In this document: positions 32,911 through 43,830 of the stretch, one piece after another
Position numbering within the stretch: the first letter of the stretch is position 1
Layout of the letters: every line of letters starts with the position of its first letter
Source of the DNA: Variovorax sp. CF079
GTDB lineage: Bacteria; Pseudomonadota; Gammaproteobacteria; Burkholderiales; Burkholderiaceae_C
Assembly: GCF_900101545.1 (NCBI RefSeq)
Contig: NZ_FMZU01000033.1
Coordinates: 1 to 61,436 of the forward strand
Reading direction: 5' to 3'
Length of the DNA stretch: 61,436 nt
Notes under the pieces: generated by a model
The model's input: the letters and a program-made list of their open reading frames with translations, nothing else
Databases searched by the model: none
What the model was told of the DNA's origin: nothing
Position numbers and translations under genes: made by a program

Positions 32911-33693
32911 ATGCCCCGCTTTGCCGCCAATCTGACCATGCTCTACCCTGAGCATGACTTTCTCGACCGCTTCGCCGCCTCGGCCGATGACGGCTTCAAG
33001 GCCGTCGAATACCTGTTTCCATTCGCCTACGACAGCGCCGTTCTCGCGCAGCGTCTGAGCGACCATGGCCTGCAACAAGTACTGTTCAACGCTCCACCCG
33101 GCGATTGGGATGCGGGCGAACGCGGCATTGCGTGTCTGCCCGGGCGCGAACAGGAATTCCGTCGCGGTGTCCTGACAGCGCTGGACTACGCCGAGACATT
33201 GAAATGCCCGCGCGTGCATGCGATGGCAGGGCTTGCGGCGGCGGACGCGGATCGCACCACGCTGCGCCGCACCTACACCGCCAACCTGGCCTGGGCCGCA
33301 GAACAGGCGGCCGCTCGCGGCGTCGACATACTGATCGAGCCGATCAACACGCGCGACATTCCCGGATTCTTCCTCAATCGGCAGGATGAGGCGCACGCGG
33401 TCGTGGCCGAGGTCGGCGCACGGAATCTGAAAGTCCAGATGGACCTCTACCACTGCCAGATCGTCGAGGGCGATGTGTCGATGAAGCTGCGCAAGTATCT
33501 GCCTTCCGGCCATGTGGGCCACCTGCAGATCGCTGGAGTACCGCTTCGGAATGAACCCGACGTCGGTGAACTCAATCACGACTACCTATTCAACTTGATC
33601 GATGAATTGGGCTTTGATGGCTGGATAGGCTGCGAGTACCGCCCGAAAGGAGCGACATCCTCCGGCCTGGAGTGGTTCAGACGGCTGACGTGA
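32911..33693 (+). CDS. otnI: 2-oxo-tetronate isomerase OtnI (hydroxypyruvate isomerase-like)
   Basis: A 260-residue TIM-barrel of the hydroxypyruvate isomerase family. It starts MPRFAANLTMLYPEHDFLDRF and contains the metal-site pieces ILIEPINTRDIPGFFLN and KVQMDLYHCQIVEGD, with GHVGHLQIAGVPLRNEPD near the C-terminus. OtnI interconverts 2-oxo- and 3-oxo-tetronate, feeding LtnD's product to OtnK. A ribosome-binding site (GAAGGAAG) precedes the ATG. It lies 20 bases after otnC, and its end is 47 bases before the pyruvate kinase start. Confidence 0.86.
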   Translation: MPRFAANLTMLYPEHDFLDRFAASADDGFKAVEYLFPFAYDSAVLAQRLSDHGLQQVLFNAPPGDWDAGERGIACLPGREQEFRRGVLTALDYAETLKCPRVHAMAGLAAADADRTTLRRTYTANLAWAAEQAAARGVDILIEPINTRDIPGFFLNRQDEAHAVVAEVGARNLKVQMDLYHCQIVEGDVSMKLRKYLPSGHVGHLQIAGVPLRNEPDVGELNHDYLFNLIDELGFDGWIGCEYRPKGATSSGLEWFRRLT

Positions 33694-33740
33694 GTCGACG
33701 TTCATCAGCACTGATTTCATTCTTTGATCCGGAACCTGTC

Positions 33741-35156
33741 ATGAAGCGTTCACGCCACGCCAAGATCGTCGCCACCCTTGGGCCTGCAAGTGCCGACATT
33801 GTCACCATCCGAGCGCTGTTCGACGCCGGTGCCGATGTTTTTCGGCTCAACTTCAGTCACGGAACCCACGCGCAGCATGCCGAGCGCGTCAAGATGATCC
33901 GCGAGGTCGAGCACGACGCCGGGCGCCCGATCTCGATCCTGCTCGATCTGCAGGGACCAAAGCTGCGCATCGGGACGTTCGCAGACGGCCCGATCGAGCT
34001 GAAGACAGGAGAGGCTTTCCGCCTCGACCTCGATCCGACTCCAGGCAACGCCTCACGGGCACCCATGCCGCACCCAGAGATTTTTGCCGCCCTCAAGCCG
34101 GGCACGGACCTGCTGCTCGACGACGGGAAGATATGTCTGATCGTCGAAGCTTGCGGTCACGATTTCGCACAGACCCGTGTGGTCAACGGTGGACGCTTGT
34201 CGGAACGCAAAGGCGTCAACGTTCCATCGGTCCTGCTGCCGATCTCAGCCCTCACGGCCAAGGACCGTACCGACCTGACCTTCGGCCTGACGCTGGGAGT
34301 GGACTGGGTCGCGTTGTCGTTCGTCCAGCGACCGGAGGATCTCGAGGAAGTGCATGCGATCGTCAAAGGTCGAACCGGTGTCCTTTCGAAACTGGAAAAG
34401 CCCGCCGCCATCGAATGCCTCGACGCGATCATCGCCCTGACTGACGCGGTGATGGTCGCCCGCGGCGACATGGGCGTCGAACTGCCGGCCGAGCAGGTAC
34501 CGCGGATCCAGAAGCGGATCGTGCGTGCCTGCCGCGACGCGGGCAAGCCGGTGATCGTCGCCACCCAGATGCTCGAATCGATGATCACCGCACCGGTTCC
34601 CACCAGGGCCGAGGCCTCCGACGTTGCGACCGCGGTGTACGACGGCGCGGACGCCGTGATGCTCTCCGCGGAGTCCGCTTCCGGTGCCTATCCACGGGAG
34701 GCGGTTGCGATGATGGACCGGATCATTGCCGAGGTCGAATCCGATCCCTACTACCGCTCGGGCATGGATGCGTCGCGGAAAGAGCCACTTGCGTCAGTGG
34801 CAGACGCCGTGTGCCTGTCGCTGCGCGTTACTGCAAGTTTGCTCCCGTTGTCCACCATCGTGACTTACACGCGATCCGGAGCGACAAGCCTGCGCGCAGC
34901 ACGCGAGCGGCCCGTCGCGCCCGTGCTGAGCATCACACCTGACCTGGGCATCGCTCGGCGGCTCGCGTTGACCTGGGGGGTGCACTCGGTGCATTCCGAT
35001 GCAGTCATCCAGGACGTGCCCGACATGATCGACAGCGCCTGTGGGCTGGCGCGCCGGGAAGGCTATGCCGTCTCGGGCGACTACGTCGCGATCGCAGCCG
35101 GCATGCCATTCGGCGTCGTCGGAACCACCAACTTCCTGCACATCGCGAAGGCTTGA
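33741..35156 (+). CDS. pyk: pyruvate kinase in the sugar-acid cluster
   Basis: A 471-residue pyruvate kinase (phosphoenolpyruvate + ADP to pyruvate + ATP). Visible marks: KIVATLGPAS near the start, DVFRLNFSHGT, LLDLQGPKLRIG, catalytic Lys in LSKLEKPAAIE, metal site MVARGDMGVEL, and MLESMITAPVPTRAEASDVATAVYDGADAVMLSAES. It is the last gene of the LacI-controlled cluster, where it would pull dihydroxyacetone-phosphate-derived carbon to pyruvate. It is probably an extra copy beside a housekeeping enzyme elsewhere. The ATG at 33741 gives the usual N-terminus; the longer frame upstream overlaps otnI. Confidence 0.9.
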   Translation: MKRSRHAKIVATLGPASADIVTIRALFDAGADVFRLNFSHGTHAQHAERVKMIREVEHDAGRPISILLDLQGPKLRIGTFADGPIELKTGEAFRLDLDPTPGNASRAPMPHPEIFAALKPGTDLLLDDGKICLIVEACGHDFAQTRVVNGGRLSERKGVNVPSVLLPISALTAKDRTDLTFGLTLGVDWVALSFVQRPEDLEEVHAIVKGRTGVLSKLEKPAAIECLDAIIALTDAVMVARGDMGVELPAEQVPRIQKRIVRACRDAGKPVIVATQMLESMITAPVPTRAEASDVATAVYDGADAVMLSAESASGAYPREAVAMMDRIIAEVESDPYYRSGMDASRKEPLASVADAVCLSLRVTASLLPLSTIVTYTRSGATSLRAARERPVAPVLSITPDLGIARRLALTWGVHSVHSDAVIQDVPDMIDSACGLARREGYAVSGDYVAIAAGMPFGVVGTTNFLHIAKA

Positions 35157-35188
35157 AATCCATGGCCAGAATCAAGGACATCAAGGCC

Positions 35189-35518
35189 TCAACCGTCGAG
35201 TAGAAGCCCACGCGCTTGCCGTGCTGCGTGATGCCCGCCACGCATCACGTCAACTGGCACTGCGCTTGATCTCGCCGCCGCGGGCGCGGAGCCATACGTA
35301 CGAGAGTACGCGCGTGAGAACGCAGCAGCGCTACCGAAGCCCGCGCGCCGGGCCACCGCCTTGACGGTGTCGCCGGAGCACTCGCTGCTTTCGCGCACGA
35401 CTCGGATTGCCACGCCCGCCTCGAATGACAGGCGTGACAGGTCCCTTGGTGAAAACCCACTGGCCCATGACTTGCTAAACATCGGCCGATGATCGAAAAT
35501 TTTCTTTTCTCGCACCAC
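35189..35518 (-). pseudogene. AraC-family regulator remnant in a scar between clusters
   Basis: The 414-base gap 35157-35570 has no intact gene. On the minus strand, a 109-codon frame contains DTVKAVARRAGFGSAAAFSRAYSRTYGSAP, the second helix-turn-helix of AraC-family regulators, but the preceding effector domain and first helix-turn-helix are missing or degraded, so I call it a decayed C-terminal piece. On the plus strand at 35164-35205, a 13-codon frame MARIKDIKASTVE resembles the first residues of enolase-superfamily sugar-acid dehydratases before an immediate stop. Together they suggest a larger sugar-acid locus was deleted here (inference). Confidence 0.5.
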
Positions 35519-35535
35519 TTTGTAATTTTCTTTTC
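35495..35535. promoter_or_regulatory. AT-rich repeats upstream of the RpiR gene
   Basis: A perfect palindrome GAAAATTTTC (35495-35504) and a 12-base direct repeat AATTTTCTTTTC at 35498-35509 and 35524-35535, 26 bases apart, each followed by CGCACC. RpiR/MurR regulators often bind GAAA/TTTC-type repeats. The AT-richness stands out against the surrounding GC-rich sequence. The RpiR start is 35 bases downstream. Confidence 0.5.
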
Positions 35536-35570
35536 ATATTTCGCACCTTGAAGGGGCGAGCCCGAACCGA

Positions 35571-36527
35571 ATGCTTACCTCTTCCGCGACTTCTGCAACC
35601 ACCGTGGCGCAGCGCATCGCGCAGGCCCTGCCGCAGCTGACGCGCTCGCACCGGCAGGTGGCCGACTACGTGCTGGAGCGCCCCTTGCAGGTCGCGACGC
35701 TGCCGATCGACGAACTGGCGACGGCCGCCGGCGTGTCGGTGGCCACCGCCAACCGCTTCGCGCGCGCCCTGGGCTTCGACGGCTATGCGAACTTCCGCGC
35801 CGAACTGGTCCGCGGCTTCGAGCCCCTGCTGGCGCCGGTGGAACGGCTGCGCGGCAGCCTGGCGCAGCCCTCGACGGTGGCCGAGGTCTTTGCCGCCGCG
35901 CTGGAAGAGAGCCGGGGCAACATCGAGGCCACTCGCCAGGCGCTGGACCCGGCCTCCTGCGAGGCGGCGGTGGCGCGCATCCTCGACGCGCGCACCATCT
36001 ACGTCGTCGGCTTCGGCGCCAGCGCCTGGCTGTCCGGGCTGCTGCAGCATGGCCTGGACACCTACTGCGCCGACGTGCGCCTGCTGCCCTCGGTGAGCGG
36101 CGTCACGCACGGCGCGCGCGCCCTGTCGCGCGGCGGGCCGCGCGACCTGCTGGTGGCGCTGAGCTTCCCGCGCTACCTGACCGACACCATGGCGCTGACC
36201 GGCATCGCCCGCGCCCAGGGCGCGGGCGTCCTGGCCCTGACCGACCGACCCAGCTCGCCGCTGGCGCCGCTGGCCGACGTGGTGCTCTATGCGCAGACCG
36301 AGACCCGCTACCGCCCCAACTGCGAGACCAGCGTGCTGGCGCTGATCGAGGCGCTGACCAGCGCGGTGGCCTTGCGCGCGCCGGGCGCTTTCCAGGCCGC
36401 CGGCAAGATCGTCCACTCGGTCATGCCCTGGCTGCATGGCGCGCAGGACTTGCGGGCCGCCAACGCCGAAAAGAACCAACAGGCGCCGGCGCCGCGCGCG
36501 CCGAACAGAAAGAAGAAGGCACGATGA
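35571..36527 (+). CDS. RpiR/MurR-family transcriptional regulator
   Basis: A 318-residue regulator with an N-terminal RpiR helix-turn-helix (LTRSHRQVADYVLERPLQVATL and LATAAGVSVATANRFARALGFDGYANFR) and a C-terminal SIS sugar-isomerase-like domain (about 130-270; IYVVGFGASAWLSGLLQHGL). SIS domains usually sense phosphosugars; in this neighbourhood the ligand may be a cell-wall sugar-peptide or amino compound. First gene of a unit with iaaA, gsiABCD and two peptidases; it overlaps iaaA by four bases. AT-rich repeats upstream may be its operators. Confidence 0.86.
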   Translation: MLTSSATSATTVAQRIAQALPQLTRSHRQVADYVLERPLQVATLPIDELATAAGVSVATANRFARALGFDGYANFRAELVRGFEPLLAPVERLRGSLAQPSTVAEVFAAALEESRGNIEATRQALDPASCEAAVARILDARTIYVVGFGASAWLSGLLQHGLDTYCADVRLLPSVSGVTHGARALSRGGPRDLLVALSFPRYLTDTMALTGIARAQGAGVLALTDRPSSPLAPLADVVLYAQTETRYRPNCETSVLALIEALTSAVALRAPGAFQAAGKIVHSVMPWLHGAQDLRAANAEKNQQAPAPRAPNRKKKAR

Positions 36528-37492
36528 GAACCACACCGGTCATTGCCATCCACGGCGGCGCGGGCACCATCAGCGCGGCGGCGCTGGACGCGAGCGCGGC
36601 CGCGGCCTACCACGACGCGCTGCGCACCATCGTGCTCGCCGGCCAGGCGCTGCTGCTGCGCGGCGCCAGCGCGCTGGACGCGGTGTGCCTGGCGGTCGAG
36701 ATGCTGGAGGACTGCCCGCTGTTCAACGCCGGCCACGGTGCGGTCTTCACCAGCGCCGAGACGCACGAGCTCGACGCGGCCGTGATGGACGGCGCCGAGC
36801 TGCGCGCCGGCGCCGTCGCCGGCGTCAGCCGCGTCCGCCACCCGGTGCACGCCGCGCGCGCGGTGATGGACGACGGCGCCCACGTGCTGCTGGCCGGTGC
36901 CGGCGCCGAGGCCTTCGCGCGCGGGCGCGGGCTGGAAATGGTCGAACCGGAGTACTTCTCCACCGAGGCGCGCCGCGAGCAGCTGCGGCGCGCGCGCGCC
37001 GAAGGCCGCGTCGCGCTCGACCACGACGGCGCGGCACGCGCAGCGGCGCTGTCCACCGCGCCGCTGGACGAGACCAACAAGTTCGGCACCGTCGGCGCCG
37101 TCGCGCTCGACCGGCGCAGCCATCTGGCGGCCGCCACCTCCACCGGCGGCATGACCAACAAGCGCGTCGGCCGCATCGGCGACTCGCCGCTGATCGGCGC
37201 CGGCACCTATGCCGACGACAAGCGCGCCGCCGTGTCCTGCACCGGCAGCGGCGAGATGTTCATCCGCACGGCCGCGGCCTACGACGTCTGCGCGCGCATG
37301 CGCTACGCCGGCCAGTCGCTGGCGCAGGCCGCGCACGCCGTGATCATGCAGGCCGTACCTGCCATCGGCGGCAGCGGCGGCCTGATCGCCATCGACCGCG
37401 CCGGCAACGTCTGCCTGCCCTTCAACACCGAGGGCATGTACCGGGGCCATGCGCGCGGCGCCGAGGCGCCGCACACTGCCATCCATCGATAA
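36524..37492 (+). CDS. iaaA: isoaspartyl peptidase/L-asparaginase (N-terminal nucleophile hydrolase)
   Basis: A 322-residue precursor that cleaves itself into alpha and beta subunits before the nucleophile Thr. The cleavage motif is KFGTVGAVALD near residues 185-195, followed by substrate contacts in TSTGGMTNKRVGRIGDSPLIGAGTYAD. The start VIAIHGGAGTIS is typical. It removes beta-aspartyl residues from damaged peptides and also hydrolyses asparagine. The gene directly precedes gsiABCD, as in E. coli, supporting peptide or glutathione recycling. Confidence 0.9.
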   Translation: MRTTPVIAIHGGAGTISAAALDASAAAAYHDALRTIVLAGQALLLRGASALDAVCLAVEMLEDCPLFNAGHGAVFTSAETHELDAAVMDGAELRAGAVAGVSRVRHPVHAARAVMDDGAHVLLAGAGAEAFARGRGLEMVEPEYFSTEARREQLRRARAEGRVALDHDGAARAAALSTAPLDETNKFGTVGAVALDRRSHLAAATSTGGMTNKRVGRIGDSPLIGAGTYADDKRAAVSCTGSGEMFIRTAAAYDVCARMRYAGQSLAQAAHAVIMQAVPAIGGSGGLIAIDRAGNVCLPFNTEGMYRGHARGAEAPHTAIHR

Positions 37493-37503
37493 ACGCTGCC
37501 ACC

Positions 37504-39399
<1,896 letters not shown>

Positions 39400-39436
39400 T
39401 TTTCAACGTCACCGACTTCAAAGAAGGAGTTCCACC

Positions 39437-40984
39437 ATGAACAAGCAACGCCTCTCCCGCATCGCCGCCGCGCTGACCATCGCCGGCCTGGCCGGCTTCG
39501 CGCTGTCGGCGCACGCCGCCAAGGACATCGTCGTCGCGGTGCAGTCCGGCTTCACGACCACCGACCCCTACGACGCCAACGACACGCTGTCGCAAGCCGT
39601 CGCGAAGTCCTTCTACCAGGGCCTCTACGGCTTCGACAAGGACATGAAGATGGGGCCGGTGCTGGCCACGGGCCACACCGTCAGCAAGGACGGCCTGGTC
39701 TACACCGTCAAGCTGCGCACGGGCGTGCAGTTCCACGACGGCACGCCCTTCAATGCCGAGGCCGTGAAGGCCACCTTCGACCGCGTGACCAACCCGGACA
39801 ACAAGCTCAAGCGCTACAACCTCTACAAGAACATCGCCAAGACCGAGGCGGTCGACGCGACCACGGTGCGCTTCACGCTCAGCGAGCCCTTCTCGCCCTT
39901 CATCAACACGCTCGCGCACCCCTCGGGCGTGATCATCTCGCCGGCCGCGCTGGCCAAGTACGGCAACAAGGGCATCGCGCAGAACCCGGTCGGCACCGGC
40001 CCCTTCAAGTTCGTCGAATGGAAGGCCACCGACTACCTGAAGGTCGCCAAGTTCGACGGCTACTGGAAGAAGGGCTACCCGAAGGTCGACAGCATCACCT
40101 TCCGCCCGGTGGTCGACAACAACACGCGCGCCGCGATGATGCAGACCAACGAAGCGCACTTCGCTTTCCCGATGCCGCCCGAAGCGGCCGCGACGCTGAA
40201 GGAAAAGCCCAGCCTCGAGGTGAGCAGCTCGCCCTCGATCATCCATCGCTACATCTCGATGAACACGCAGCAGAAACCCTTCGACAACCCGAAGGTGCGC
40301 GAGGCCGTCAACTACGCGATCAACAAGGAAGCGCTGGTCAAGGTGGCGTTCTCGGGCTATGCGATTCCGGCCGAAGGCGTGCTGCCCAAGGGCATCGAGG
40401 GCGCGGCCAAGCTCGGCCCCTGGCCCTACAACCCGGCCAAGGCGCGCGAGCTGCTGAAGGAAGCCGGCTACCCGAACGGCTTCGAGAGCACGCTCTGGTC
40501 GGCCTACAACTACACGACGGCACAGAAGGTCATCCAGTTCGTACAGCAGCAGCTGGCGCAGGTCGGCATCAAGGTGCAGGTGCTGGCGCTCGAGGCCGGC
40601 CAGCGCGTCGAACGCGTCGAGAGCGCGCAGGACCCGGCCACCGCGCCGGTGCGCATGTACTACGTGGGCTGGTCCTCGTCGACCGGCGAGGCCGACTGGG
40701 CGATGCGTCCGCTGCTGGCCTCCGAGTCCTTCCCGCCCAAGCTCTTCAACACCGCCTACTACAAGAACCCCGAGGTCGATGCCGACATCAAGAAGGCGCT
40801 GGTGACCACCGACCCTGCCGCCAAGGCCAAGATCTACGCCGACGCGCAGCAGCGCATCTGGAAGGACGCGCCCTGGGCCTTCCTGGTGACCGAGCAGCTG
40901 CTGTCGGTGCGCGCGCGCAACCTGGCCGGCTTCTACGTGATCCCGGACGGCAGCTTCAACTTCGACGAAGTCGAGCTGAAGTGA
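39437..40984 (+). CDS. gsiB: glutathione/peptide-binding protein GsiB
   Basis: A 515-residue periplasmic binding protein of the SBP_bac_5 (DppA/OppA) family with a signal peptide at 1-26 (AALTIAGLAGFALSAHAA). Typical pieces are VVAVQSGFTTTDPYDANDTLS, GLVYTVKLRTGVQFHDGTPF and GTGPFKFVEWKATDYLKVAKFDGYW. The closely matching length and order between gsiA and gsiC support GsiB. Binds glutathione or small peptides and docks with GsiCD. RBS AAGGAG before the ATG. Confidence 0.92.
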   Translation: MNKQRLSRIAAALTIAGLAGFALSAHAAKDIVVAVQSGFTTTDPYDANDTLSQAVAKSFYQGLYGFDKDMKMGPVLATGHTVSKDGLVYTVKLRTGVQFHDGTPFNAEAVKATFDRVTNPDNKLKRYNLYKNIAKTEAVDATTVRFTLSEPFSPFINTLAHPSGVIISPAALAKYGNKGIAQNPVGTGPFKFVEWKATDYLKVAKFDGYWKKGYPKVDSITFRPVVDNNTRAAMMQTNEAHFAFPMPPEAAATLKEKPSLEVSSSPSIIHRYISMNTQQKPFDNPKVREAVNYAINKEALVKVAFSGYAIPAEGVLPKGIEGAAKLGPWPYNPAKARELLKEAGYPNGFESTLWSAYNYTTAQKVIQFVQQQLAQVGIKVQVLALEAGQRVERVESAQDPATAPVRMYYVGWSSSTGEADWAMRPLLASESFPPKLFNTAYYKNPEVDADIKKALVTTDPAAKAKIYADAQQRIWKDAPWAFLVTEQLLSVRARNLAGFYVIPDGSFNFDEVELK

Positions 40985-41003
40985 TCGCGGCGCGGAATCG
41001 CCC

Positions 41004-41924
41004 ATGACCCAGTACGTCCTCAAGCGCCTGCTGGGTCTGCTGCCGACGCTGCTGATCGTCGCGGTGCTGGTGTTCCTGTTCGTGCACATGCTGCCCGGCG
41101 ATCCGGCGCGGCTGGCGGCCGGGCCGGACGCCAGCCCCGAGACCGTGGCGCTGGTGCGCGCGGACCTCGGCCTCGACAAGCCGCTGCCGCAGCAGTTCCT
41201 GAACTTCTTCGGCAACATGCTGCAGGGCGACTTCGGCCATTCGCTGCGTTCCAAGCGGCCGGTGTCGACCGAGATCGCCGAGCGCTTCATGCCGACGCTG
41301 CTGCTCACGATCAGCAGCATGGCCTGGGCCGTGGTCTTCGGCATGGCCATCGGCATCACGTCGGCGGTGTTCCGCAACCAGTGGCCCGACCGGCTCGGCA
41401 TGACGCTGGCGGTCTCAGGCATCTCGTTCCCGGCCTTCGCGCTCGGCATGCTCCTGATGCAGATCTTCTCGGTCCAGCTCGGCTGGCTGCCCACGGTGGG
41501 CGCCGAGTCGTGGCGGCACTACATCCTGCCCTCGCTGACGCTGGGCGCCGCCGTGGCCGCGGTGATGGCGCGCTTCACGCGGGCCTCCTTCATCGAGGTG
41601 ATCCAGGAAGACTTCATTCGCACCGCGCGCGCCAAGGGCGTGTCGGAGAAGTGGGTCATCCTGAAACACTGCCTGCGCAACGCGCTGATCCCGGTGGTCA
41701 CGATGATGGGGCTGCAGTTCGGCTTCCTGCTCGGCGGCTCGATCGTGGTCGAGGCGGTGTTCAACTGGCCCGGCCTCGGGCGCCTGCTGGTCGACGCGGT
41801 CGACATGCGCGACTACCCCATCATCCAGACGCTGGTGCTGCTCTTCTCGCTCGAATTCATCCTGATCAATCTCGTGGTCGACGTGCTCTATGGCTATATC
41901 AACCCCACCATCCGCTACAAGTGA
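41004..41924 (+). CDS. gsiC: ABC permease GsiC
   Basis: A 306-residue DppB-type inner-membrane permease with six membrane helices; the first (KRLLGLLPTLLIVAVLVFLFVHML) is followed by a periplasmic loop with LDKPLPQQFLNFFGNML. The cytoplasmic coupling motif is ARAKGVSEKWVILKHCLRNALIP. It pairs with GsiD to form the translocation pore of the glutathione/peptide importer. It overlaps gsiD by 35 bases. Confidence 0.92.
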   Translation: MTQYVLKRLLGLLPTLLIVAVLVFLFVHMLPGDPARLAAGPDASPETVALVRADLGLDKPLPQQFLNFFGNMLQGDFGHSLRSKRPVSTEIAERFMPTLLLTISSMAWAVVFGMAIGITSAVFRNQWPDRLGMTLAVSGISFPAFALGMLLMQIFSVQLGWLPTVGAESWRHYILPSLTLGAAVAAVMARFTRASFIEVIQEDFIRTARAKGVSEKWVILKHCLRNALIPVVTMMGLQFGFLLGGSIVVEAVFNWPGLGRLLVDAVDMRDYPIIQTLVLLFSLEFILINLVVDVLYGYINPTIRYK

Positions 41925-42807
41925 CGCGCCGGTCCGGATGCTCGCCACCGAAGGCAAGGTGCGCACGCCGTGGACCGAGTTCTGGCGCAAGTTCCGCATG
42001 CAGCACGTGGCGCTGGCCGCGCTGGTCTTCGTGCTGCTGCTGGTGGCGGTCGCGATCCTCGCGCCGTGGATCGTGCCCTACGACGCCGAGAACTTCTTCG
42101 ACTACGACAAGATCAATGCGGGCCCTTCGGCGGCGCACTGGTTCGGCGTCGACCCGCTCGGGCGCGACATCTTCAGCCGCATCCTGATGGGTGCGCGCAT
42201 CTCGCTGGCCGCCGGCTTCCTCTCGGTGGTGCTGGGCGCCATCGTGGGGACCGTGCTGGGCCTGCTCGCCGGCTACTACGGCGGCTGGTGGGACCGCATC
42301 GTGATGCGCATCTCCGACGTGCTCTTCGCCTTTCCCGGCATCCTGCTGGCGCTGGGCGTGGTCGCCATCCTGGGCAGCAGCATGACCAACGTGGTGGTCG
42401 CGGTGTCGGTGTTCAGCGTGCCGGCCTTCGCGCGGCTGGTGCGCGGCAACACGCTGGTGCTGAAGAACCTGACCTACATCGAGGCCACGCGCAGCATCGG
42501 CGCCAACGACCGCACCATCCTGCTGCGCCACATCCTTCCGGGCACGATCTCGTCCATCGTCGTCTACTTCACGATGCGCCTGGGCACCTCGATCATCACG
42601 GCCGCGAGCCTCAGCTTCCTCGGCATGGGCGCGCAGCCGCCGATGCCCGAGTGGGGCGCGATGCTCAACGAGGCGCGCGCCGACATGGTCAACGCGCCGC
42701 ACGTCGCGCTGTTCCCGTCGCTGGCGATCTTCTTCACGGTGCTGGCTTTCAACCTGCTGGGCGATGGTCTGCGCGATGCCCTCGATCCGAAAATCGACCG
42801 GCTCTAG
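41890..42807 (+). CDS. gsiD: ABC permease GsiD
   Basis: A 305-residue DppC-type permease with six helices after an N-terminal cytoplasmic part VRTPWTEFWRKFRMQH, close to E. coli GsiD. Marks are FGVDPLGRDIFSRILMGARISL and the coupling EATRSIGANDRTILLRHILPG, ending LLGDGLRDALDPKIDRL. The ATG at 41890 lies inside gsiC; an alternative at 41938 would shorten it by 16 residues, and neither has a clear ribosome-binding site, so translational coupling to gsiC is likely. Confidence 0.92.
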   Translation: MAISTPPSATSDAPVRMLATEGKVRTPWTEFWRKFRMQHVALAALVFVLLLVAVAILAPWIVPYDAENFFDYDKINAGPSAAHWFGVDPLGRDIFSRILMGARISLAAGFLSVVLGAIVGTVLGLLAGYYGGWWDRIVMRISDVLFAFPGILLALGVVAILGSSMTNVVVAVSVFSVPAFARLVRGNTLVLKNLTYIEATRSIGANDRTILLRHILPGTISSIVVYFTMRLGTSIITAASLSFLGMGAQPPMPEWGAMLNEARADMVNAPHVALFPSLAIFFTVLAFNLLGDGLRDALDPKIDRL

Positions 42808-42810
42808 AAG

Positions 42811-43830
42811 ATGAGCCCCGCGGTCCCGCGCATCGGCACGCTGCCTTCGGGCCCGCGCGACGCCATCACGGACGTCGCCGGCGTCACGGTCGGCCATGCC
42901 ACGCTGGCCGAGGGCGAGGTGCAGACCGGCGTGACCGTGGTTCGACCCCATGCCGGCGATCCCTACCTGCAGCGCGTGCCCGCGGGTTTTGCGGTGCTCA
43001 ACGGCTTCGGCAAGAGCGTCGGCCTGCTGCAGGTCGAGGAGCTCGGCGTGCTGGAGACGCCGATCGCGCTGACCAACACTTTCTCGGTGCCGGCCGTGGC
43101 GGCGGCGCAGATCCGCCAGTGCGTCGCCGCAAATCCCGAATGCGGGCGCAGCCTGCCGACGGTGAACCCGCTGGTGTTCGAGTGCAACGACGGCTTCCTC
43201 AACGACATCCAGCGCATGGCAGTCAACGAGGGCCATTACCTGCAGGCCTGCGCCTCGGCCGGCGAGGACGTGGCGCAGGGCTCGGTCGGCGCCGGGCGCG
43301 GCATGTCCTCTTTCTCGCTCAAGGGCGGCATCGGCAGCGCATCGCGGCGCGCCGGAACGCACACGGTGGGCGCGCTGGTGCTCGCCAACTTCGGCCTGCT
43401 GCCCAACCTCCTCATCGCCGGCCAGCCGGTCGGCAGACGGCTCGCAACGGCGCAGCAGGCCGATATGGAGAAGGGCTCGATCATCATGCTGATCGCCACC
43501 GACGCACCGCTCGACGCACGCCAGCTGCGCCGGCTGGCGCTGCGCGCCGGCGCCGGCCTCGCGCGCACCGGCTCGGTCTTCGGCCACGGCAGCGGCGACA
43601 TCGCGCTCGCCTTCTCGACCGCCTACACGCTGCCGCAGCGGCGCGAAGCGCCGATGCCGGCCGTCGCGCTCCTGCACGACGGCCTGCTCGACGACCTGTT
43701 CCAGGCCGCGGCCGACAGCACGGAGCAGGCCATCCTGAATGCGCTGTGGCATGCGGATCCCGTCACCGGACGCGACGGCCATGTGCGGCCGGCGCTCAGC
43801 GCGCTGCTGCGCGAACTTGCTCCAACATGA
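42811..43830 (+). CDS. P1 (DmpA-type) aminopeptidase/beta-peptidyl aminopeptidase
   Basis: A 339-residue N-terminal-nucleophile hydrolase of family S58 (DmpA). These precursors cut themselves between Gly and Ser to free the nucleophile; here the likely site is EKGSIIMLIATDAPL near residue 227-231. Other marks are DAITDVAGVTVGHATL and AVLNGFGKSVGLLQVEELG at the start, and HTVGALVLANFG. Members release D- or L-amino acids from amides and short peptides. It starts three bases after gsiD and overlaps the dppA-like gene by four, so it is part of the peptide operon. Confidence 0.87.
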   Translation: MSPAVPRIGTLPSGPRDAITDVAGVTVGHATLAEGEVQTGVTVVRPHAGDPYLQRVPAGFAVLNGFGKSVGLLQVEELGVLETPIALTNTFSVPAVAAAQIRQCVAANPECGRSLPTVNPLVFECNDGFLNDIQRMAVNEGHYLQACASAGEDVAQGSVGAGRGMSSFSLKGGIGSASRRAGTHTVGALVLANFGLLPNLLIAGQPVGRRLATAQQADMEKGSIIMLIATDAPLDARQLRRLALRAGAGLARTGSVFGHGSGDIALAFSTAYTLPQRREAPMPAVALLHDGLLDDLFQAAADSTEQAILNALWHADPVTGRDGHVRPALSALLRELAPT

